Below, piece by piece: positions 6,590 to 10,694 of a stretch of 10,694 nt of DNA (position 1 is the stretch's first letter; every line of letters starts with the position of its first letter). The translations under genes were made by a program, and so were the position numbers. Origin of the DNA: Promethearchaeota archaeon (GTDB lineage Archaea; Asgardarchaeota; Lokiarchaeia; Sigynarchaeales; SOKP01); NCBI GenBank assembly GCA_030668025.1, contig DAOUUT010000115.1, forward strand, positions 1-10,694, in the 5' to 3' direction. Below the pieces are notes generated by a model. The model ran no database searches. It was not told the origin of the DNA and worked only from the letters and a program-made list of their open reading frames with translations.

Positions 6590-8737
6590 ATGCCTCAGAA
6601 AAAAAATCTAACTGAAGAATTCGTATTTGAATTTTTTGACGACGATTACACTGAATCTTTAGAAAAAAAGGAACCAGAGATTATTGAAAGATATAAGGAT
6701 ATTGATTTTAAGGGTGATTTAAACGAAGAGCAGCTCGAGATAGTTAATAATATTAAAGGACCGATGTTAATAATAGCGGGAGCGGGTTCAGGGAAGACGA
6801 GAACTATTGTTTATTCGGTTGCTAAATTATTAGTGTCTGGAGTGAAACCTAGCGAGATAATGCTTGTTACCTTTACAAATAAAGCTGCTAAAGAAATGAT
6901 TAAACGAGTAGAAATTCTATTAGGCAAGCGTCCAAAAGGTATATGGGCTGGAACATTTCACTCTATGGGAAATCGATTTTTAAGAAAGTACGCTAAAACG
7001 CTAGGTCTTAAGCCAAATTTTACGATAATGGACCAAACGGATTCGAAAGGCTTGATGAAACTTGCAATTAATCAATCTAATATAAAAGAGTTGGAAGAAA
7101 GGTTTCCGAATTCCGTAGCAGCTAAAAATATTTTATCTTTTTCTATTAATTGTAACAAATCTATTCGCGAAGTTATACTTTGGAAGTATCCCCAATTTGA
7201 CAACGATAAAATTATTTCGAAGTTAAAAGAGGTGCTTAACATATACAAAACTAAAAAAGCACACGATAATTTAATAGATTTCGACGACTTATTAGTTTTT
7301 TGGAATAGGTTATTAGACGAAAGGATGGTTGCTAAATCAATTGCTCAACGCATAAAGTATGTGTTAGTAGACGAATATCAAGATACTAACTATATTCAAG
7401 ACGAAATTATTAGCAAAATCGTAGAAGAAAACCCTGACCAAAATGTAATGGCAGTAGGAGATGACGCCCAGAGTATTTACGCGTTTCGAGGGGCTAACTT
7501 TGAAAATATTTTAAATTTCGAGAAGAAATATAAGGATTGCAAAAGATACGTTATAACTTATAATTACAGGAGCGTTCCTCAAATTCTCAACTTAGCGAAC
7601 AATTCAATAAAACATAACAAAAAACAGCACAAGAAAAACATGAAACCCGCTCGTCTTGAGGGTGAAACGCCATTTCAAGTAAATGTAGGCGACGAAAGGG
7701 ACCAAGCTCGATTTATTACCAGTCAAATCTTGAAATTACGCTCTGATGATTACAAATTCTCTGAAATGGCAGTTCTCTGCCGAGCTAGCTTCCATTTGTT
7801 GCAAATTGAATTAGAATTACAAGCTAAAAACATTCCTTACGAAGTGCGAGCGGGTGTTGCCTTTTTTGAAAAAGCCCATATTAAAGATTTATTGGCTCAT
7901 TTACGCATTATCGAAAACCCTTACGACGAAATTGCGTGGTCGCGCGTTTTTTCTATAATTCCTGGGATAGGGGGCGCTTCAGCAGAAAAAATATTTCATG
8001 CAATATCAAGCACAAGTAATCCTCTTGAAACATTAGTGAATAAATCTTTTTTCACTACAAAAATGAAAGGAGCTCGAATTCAAGAAAAAGGAAGGAGAAT
8101 GCTAATCTTACACTTAAAAAACTTAATTAATTTTACTTCTCAAGATGCTCCTGAAGAAATCATAAAAAGTTTAGTGAAAGTCTTAGATGATTATATTAAA
8201 TCTAAATACGAAAATTGGCAAGAAAGATTAGATGATTTGATTCAGCTTGGAGTCTACGCCCAAAAATTTCCAACAATTCGGAGATTTTTAGAAACTCTTA
8301 GTTTAAACACGTCTTCTATTGAATCTAAATCCGTTCGAATGGGTATTCAAACAGAAGACGAAAAACCGTTAATACTTTCTACTATTCACCGAGCTAAAGG
8401 TCTTGAATGGCGAGTAGTGTTTGTTCCTATGTTGTGCGAAGATTTCTTTCCTTCAAGTCGTGTTGTAGGAGACGCCGACGCCTACGAGGAGGAACGGAGG
8501 GTTTTTTACGTTGCCACAACAAGAGCGAAAGACCAATTGTATTTGGTATCACCTTCTATGGTTAGAACATATAGAGGTTATCAAACCGGTAGATTATCAC
8601 AATTTATAACTGAGCTGAAACCAAATGTGTATCAGAAATCCTCGGTTCAATTTAAATCTAAAACTGAAAAAGACAAAATAAAAAATAAGGATTCAAAATC
8701 GAATTTTACAAGCGCTTTCGACATTTATGAAAAATAA
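6590..8737 (+). CDS. UvrD/PcrA/Rep-type superfamily 1A DNA helicase
   Basis: A 715-residue ATP-dependent 3'-5' DNA helicase, close to the length of UvrD (720). All signature motifs are present: LNEEQLEIV (Q-motif region), Walker A GAGSGK69T, Ia TFTNKAAKEM, Ib GTFHSMGNRF, motif II DEYQDT (261-266), III GDDAQSIYAFRG (290-301), IV TYNYRS, V STIHRAKGLEW (597-607) and VI YVATTR645AKDQL. Both RecA domains and their insertions (1B and 2B, including IIPGIGGASAEKIF) look intact. An acidic N-terminal extension of about 45 residues (EFFDDDYTES) and a basic, disordered-looking C-terminal tail after about residue 685, ending FTSAFDIYEK, are unusual. No nuclease domain is seen. The role is likely DNA repair or replication-fork processing. 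It stands alone with no repair partner adjacent and no clear T-run terminator. Confidence 0.93.
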   Translation: MPQKKNLTEEFVFEFFDDDYTESLEKKEPEIIERYKDIDFKGDLNEEQLEIVNNIKGPMLIIAGAGSGKTRTIVYSVAKLLVSGVKPSEIMLVTFTNKAAKEMIKRVEILLGKRPKGIWAGTFHSMGNRFLRKYAKTLGLKPNFTIMDQTDSKGLMKLAINQSNIKELEERFPNSVAAKNILSFSINCNKSIREVILWKYPQFDNDKIISKLKEVLNIYKTKKAHDNLIDFDDLLVFWNRLLDERMVAKSIAQRIKYVLVDEYQDTNYIQDEIISKIVEENPDQNVMAVGDDAQSIYAFRGANFENILNFEKKYKDCKRYVITYNYRSVPQILNLANNSIKHNKKQHKKNMKPARLEGETPFQVNVGDERDQARFITSQILKLRSDDYKFSEMAVLCRASFHLLQIELELQAKNIPYEVRAGVAFFEKAHIKDLLAHLRIIENPYDEIAWSRVFSIIPGIGGASAEKIFHAISSTSNPLETLVNKSFFTTKMKGARIQEKGRRMLILHLKNLINFTSQDAPEEIIKSLVKVLDDYIKSKYENWQERLDDLIQLGVYAQKFPTIRRFLETLSLNTSSIESKSVRMGIQTEDEKPLILSTIHRAKGLEWRVVFVPMLCEDFFPSSRVVGDADAYEEERRVFYVATTRAKDQLYLVSPSMVRTYRGYQTGRLSQFITELKPNVYQKSSVQFKSKTEKDKIKNKDSKSNFTSAFDIYEK

Positions 8738-8770
8738 AACCTTTCTTAAAAAGTCTTAAAAAATTCAAAC

Positions 8771-8780
8771 CCTTTAAAGG
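8771..8780. repeat. Perfect 10-bp palindrome after the helicase gene
   Basis: CCTTTAAAGG is self-complementary and lies 34 bp after the helicase stop. It could be a weak hairpin end or a protein site; chance is also plausible. No T-run follows directly, so it is not called a terminator. Confidence 0.3.
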
Positions 8781-8860
8781 TAAACTCCCGTCAGATTTCG
8801 AATAATATAAAATTTGGCACTAATTATAAAAAAGAGTTTTATTTAGCTCAATTAAAATCT

Positions 8861-8884
8861 TATTACAATAAACATGTATTCGTA
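8861..8884 (+). repeat. 24-nt inverted repeat, right copy
   Basis: The + strand partner of 6345-6368 (22 of 24 positions identical, 15 contiguous). It lies 91 bp upstream of the winged-helix gene and points towards it. The pair encloses the helicase gene, about 2.5 kb apart. Confidence 0.75.
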
Positions 8885-8941
8885 GTCTATCTTACTGTAA
8901 TCGTATCCACAAAATCCGTGAATATATTTAAAATAAAAACA

Positions 8942-8952
8942 TATAAATAGCC
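8942..8952 (+). promoter_or_regulatory. TATA box for the winged-helix/membrane-protein operon
   Basis: TATAAATAGCC is a near-consensus archaeal TATA box, centred about 30 bp before the ATG at 8976. Transcription should start about 5 nt before the ATG, so the mRNA is nearly leaderless, consistent with the absence of a Shine-Dalgarno sequence. Confidence 0.6.
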
Positions 8953-8975
8953 TATTATGGTATTTTTAATTAACC

Positions 8976-9440
8976 ATGTCTCAATCGTATAAAGATTTTT
9001 TAAAAAAATATAATATTGACGATTTTAAAACAAAATTACAGCTTACTGGACGCACAAAAATAGATTTCTATAACGATATTGACAAATTATTAAGGAGCAT
9101 GTGTATTATTTTCGATAAACTTTCAAATATTGCGCCTATGAGGGGCGCACAAGTATTAATGGCCTTGGCAAAATTGCATGAAACAAACAGCATCATAAAT
9201 AAAACGGATGTCAAAAAAAGTCTAAATTTAGATAGATTAGAGAAATTAAAATATGCTTTTGAGTATTTGGAAAATGCGGGTTATATCAAGATTGAGAAAA
9301 AAACAGAAAAATTTCATATTTTAAAATTAAACGAAGAAGATAATCCAGACTTGGCAATATTTCGAGAAATTGTTCAAAAATATTGGAAATCTCCTTTAGA
9401 AGAAAAGGAGAAAATAAAAAAATGGAGCGAGAAAAAATGA
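8976..9440 (+). CDS. Winged-helix-like protein, probable transcriptional regulator
   Basis: A 154-residue soluble protein without a recognised name. The middle resembles a winged helix: helix 1 GAQVLMALAKLHE (57-69), helix 2 NKTDVKKSL (75-83), recognition-type helix LDRLEKLKYAFEYLENAG (86-102), then wing strands YIKIEKKTEKFHILKL (103-118). The phrase LENAGYIKIEKK is typical of the end of helix 3 and the wing in MarR- or ArsR-like proteins. An N-terminal helical part (FYNDIDKLLRSMCIIFDKLS) may dimerise, and a charged C-terminal helix (KSPLEEKEKIKKWSEKK) follows. It is first in a two-gene operon: its TGA overlaps the ATG of the membrane-protein gene in the sequence ATGA. Its role in DNA binding is inferred from the pattern only. 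Confidence 0.65.
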   Translation: MSQSYKDFLKKYNIDDFKTKLQLTGRTKIDFYNDIDKLLRSMCIIFDKLSNIAPMRGAQVLMALAKLHETNSIINKTDVKKSLNLDRLEKLKYAFEYLENAGYIKIEKKTEKFHILKLNEEDNPDLAIFREIVQKYWKSPLEEKEKIKKWSEKK

Positions 9441-10432
9441 GAAATTCCCTTAAAAGAGAGTTGAACTTTGAAAATGAAAAAGACTTATCAGATTCTGTAA
9501 AAATAATCAGAGCGGAGTACGTTAAAAAAGCTTTAAAATCTGTTGCGTGTATAGTCATAATTTTAACCGTAGCGCTAAGTTATTTAGTATTTGGTTATTT
9601 ACCTTATTTACACAGCAATTCATTCAATTATTTAATCTCAGGAACTTATCCCTCGGGAAGCAATATTTTTCCTTTAGATTTGACTTTAAGCTGGTCGTTA
9701 TTTAGCACATCTATTTTTTTGATAATATATTTAATAAAAGCGATATACCTTAAATTTACGCCCTCTTTGATTAGATACATCGAACGGGAGACAAAACACG
9801 TTGGATTTGAATTTGAGAAGAGATTTGGAAGTATGGGGCTTTTCATTATTTTAAACTTTATTGCTGTTGTTATTCTGTTTTATTTAGACATCAAAGTTAT
9901 TCAATTTAACAATATATATTTGAGTGTTCTCTTTAAGAATACGTTTGTTGTATATCTATTTATAAGCATAATATTACCGATCATTTGGATGTTTAAAAAC
10001 GATAAATTTGTTATTGAAGTAAAGGAAAATGTCTTTATTGAATGCAATCTACATTATAGTCTTAGTAAAAAGGAAAATTACAATCCTAATTTAGTAGGAA
10101 TTATTTTAACCTCAAATCGCTTATGTTCTAAATTTGATAAATCTGGAAAACATATATACTCCCAAATATCAGAAAATAGATGGCTAAAAAAAAGCGAAAC
10201 CTCTACAATTTCGCCATACCTATATTTTCAAGAATTTTCAGTTCCTTTTAATTTCCAGAAGCAGTTCTTAAATATTACTTTAGCTCTTAAAGAGTGGGAA
10301 AACAACTATGACAGTAATTTAGATTTAATGAACTATTATTTTTCAACATCATATCCCTATTATAATAAAAATATGATAAAGAAATATCCCGGCGAGAACC
10401 AACTGATCTATCTGAAGTTTATCGGTATGTAA
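9437..10432 (+). CDS. Four-helix membrane protein with C-terminal soluble domain, unknown function
   Basis: A 331-residue protein I do not recognise. After a charged N-terminus (about 34 residues) come four hydrophobic segments, near residues 35-57, 84-105, 133-150 and 162-186. A soluble, mostly polar domain of about 145 residues follows, rich in aromatics and asparagine, with VIEVKENVFIECNLHYSL at its start and NYYFSTSYPYYNKN near its end. An even helix number would put both ends on the same side, probably the cytoplasm. The ATG at 9437 overlaps the upstream stop as ATGA and has GGAG 9 nt before it, suggesting translational coupling. An ATG at 9422, with GGAG 11 nt before it, would add five residues; the TTG at 9383 is unlikely. 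Pairing with a winged-helix-like protein suggests membrane-linked control of transcription, which is speculative. Confidence 0.65.
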   Translation: MRNSLKRELNFENEKDLSDSVKIIRAEYVKKALKSVACIVIILTVALSYLVFGYLPYLHSNSFNYLISGTYPSGSNIFPLDLTLSWSLFSTSIFLIIYLIKAIYLKFTPSLIRYIERETKHVGFEFEKRFGSMGLFIILNFIAVVILFYLDIKVIQFNNIYLSVLFKNTFVVYLFISIILPIIWMFKNDKFVIEVKENVFIECNLHYSLSKKENYNPNLVGIILTSNRLCSKFDKSGKHIYSQISENRWLKKSETSTISPYLYFQEFSVPFNFQKQFLNITLALKEWENNYDSNLDLMNYYFSTSYPYYNKNMIKKYPGENQLIYLKFIGM

Positions 10433-10509
10433 ATATTCCAATTTCTTCCTATTTTTACTCGTTCGACCAATAAAACTGTTATTTATTAAATTGAATTCAT
10501 AAATAAACC

Positions 10510-10518
10510 TTTTTTTTT
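10510..10518 (+). terminator. Oligo-T terminator after the membrane-protein operon
   Basis: Nine consecutive T residues lie 78 bp after the stop, in an AT-rich spacer between convergent genes. No hairpin is seen; likely a U-tract terminator. Confidence 0.45.
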
Positions 10519-10587
10519 AAATTAAAATTCTTCTAATCCGCTTTTAAAGATTTAAAAATTAGATAAGAACTATAAAAAACTATTTGA

Positions 10588-10694
10588 TTAAATGAGATAC
10601 TTTTGCTGTAGAACTACATAATCGTCATAATCTGTAAACTCTTCATCAACAAGCGTAGCAACTATATCATATAATTGTCGAAAAAGCTCTTCAG
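10588..10694 (-). CDS. C-terminal fragment of an unidentified acidic protein
   Basis: The - strand is open from the right edge to a TAA at 10588-10590, giving 34 residues of a gene that starts beyond the window. The peptide (EELFRQLYDIVATLVDEEF, then TDYDDYVVLQQKYLI) is amphipathic, acidic and unlike the noise translations around it. Codon choice and the lack of stops suggest real coding sequence. The family cannot be named from so little. A six-residue A run at 10574-10579 (T on the - strand) just downstream may help terminate it. Confidence 0.45.
   Translation of the reverse strand, partial: EELFRQLYDIVATLVDEEFTDYDDYVVLQQKYLI

Noticed and set aside
6345..8884. Mobile element with the 24-nt repeat as terminal inverted repeats
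   Set aside because: The enclosed gene is a helicase, no transposase or integrase is present, no target-site duplication was found, and base composition does not change at the repeats.
9286..9558. Minus-strand 90-codon open frame
   Set aside because: Spans the end of one + strand gene and the start of another; its translation reflects the complement of lysine codons.
9646..9846. Minus-strand 66-codon open frame
   Set aside because: Inside the membrane-protein gene and without features of its own.

Overview
This AT-rich window (about one-third G+C by eye) looks archaeal. Genes are mostly single transcription units with AT-rich TATA-like boxes 25-60 bp upstream of the start, little or no Shine-Dalgarno sequence before first genes, and oligo-T runs rather than hairpins after stop codons. 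The mix of a GPH-type sugar/uronide carrier, acyl-CoA ligase, amidase, archaeal-type TrmJ and a UvrD-like helicase would suit an Asgard (Lokiarchaeia-like) genome. That assignment is inference; no rRNA or other marker is present.

Left part (1-4577, all + strand): the 3' end of an MFS carrier of the GPH family, then three catabolic-type enzymes, each with its own promoter and T-rich terminator: an alpha/beta-hydrolase, an AMP-forming fatty-acyl-CoA ligase and an amidase-signature hydrolase. They share a theme of releasing and activating carboxylic acids, but nothing shows that they form one pathway.

Middle (4574-6145): a small four-helix membrane protein on the - strand ends in a 4-bp tail-to-tail overlap with the amidase gene. 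It is divergent from a complete TrmJ-like tRNA 2'-O-methyltransferase. Immediately after the methyltransferase, on the - strand, lies a small ORF easily overlooked because it has only 58 codons from its first ATG. It looks like a winged-helix protein whose natural start may have changed from ATG to ACG.

Right part (6146-10694): a long intergenic region, then a full-length UvrD/PcrA-type SF1A helicase standing alone, then a translationally coupled pair (winged-helix-like protein plus four-helix membrane protein), and the 3' end of an unidentified acidic protein on the - strand at the right edge. The helicase gene is bracketed by an inverted 24-nt repeat (22/24 identical). Both copies point outwards and each is followed by a near-identical TATA motif (T[T/A]TAAATAGCC), so the two flanking DNA-binding-type genes may share a control element. 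This is the most unusual non-coding structure in the window. No rRNA, tRNA, CRISPR array, transposase or integrase was found.
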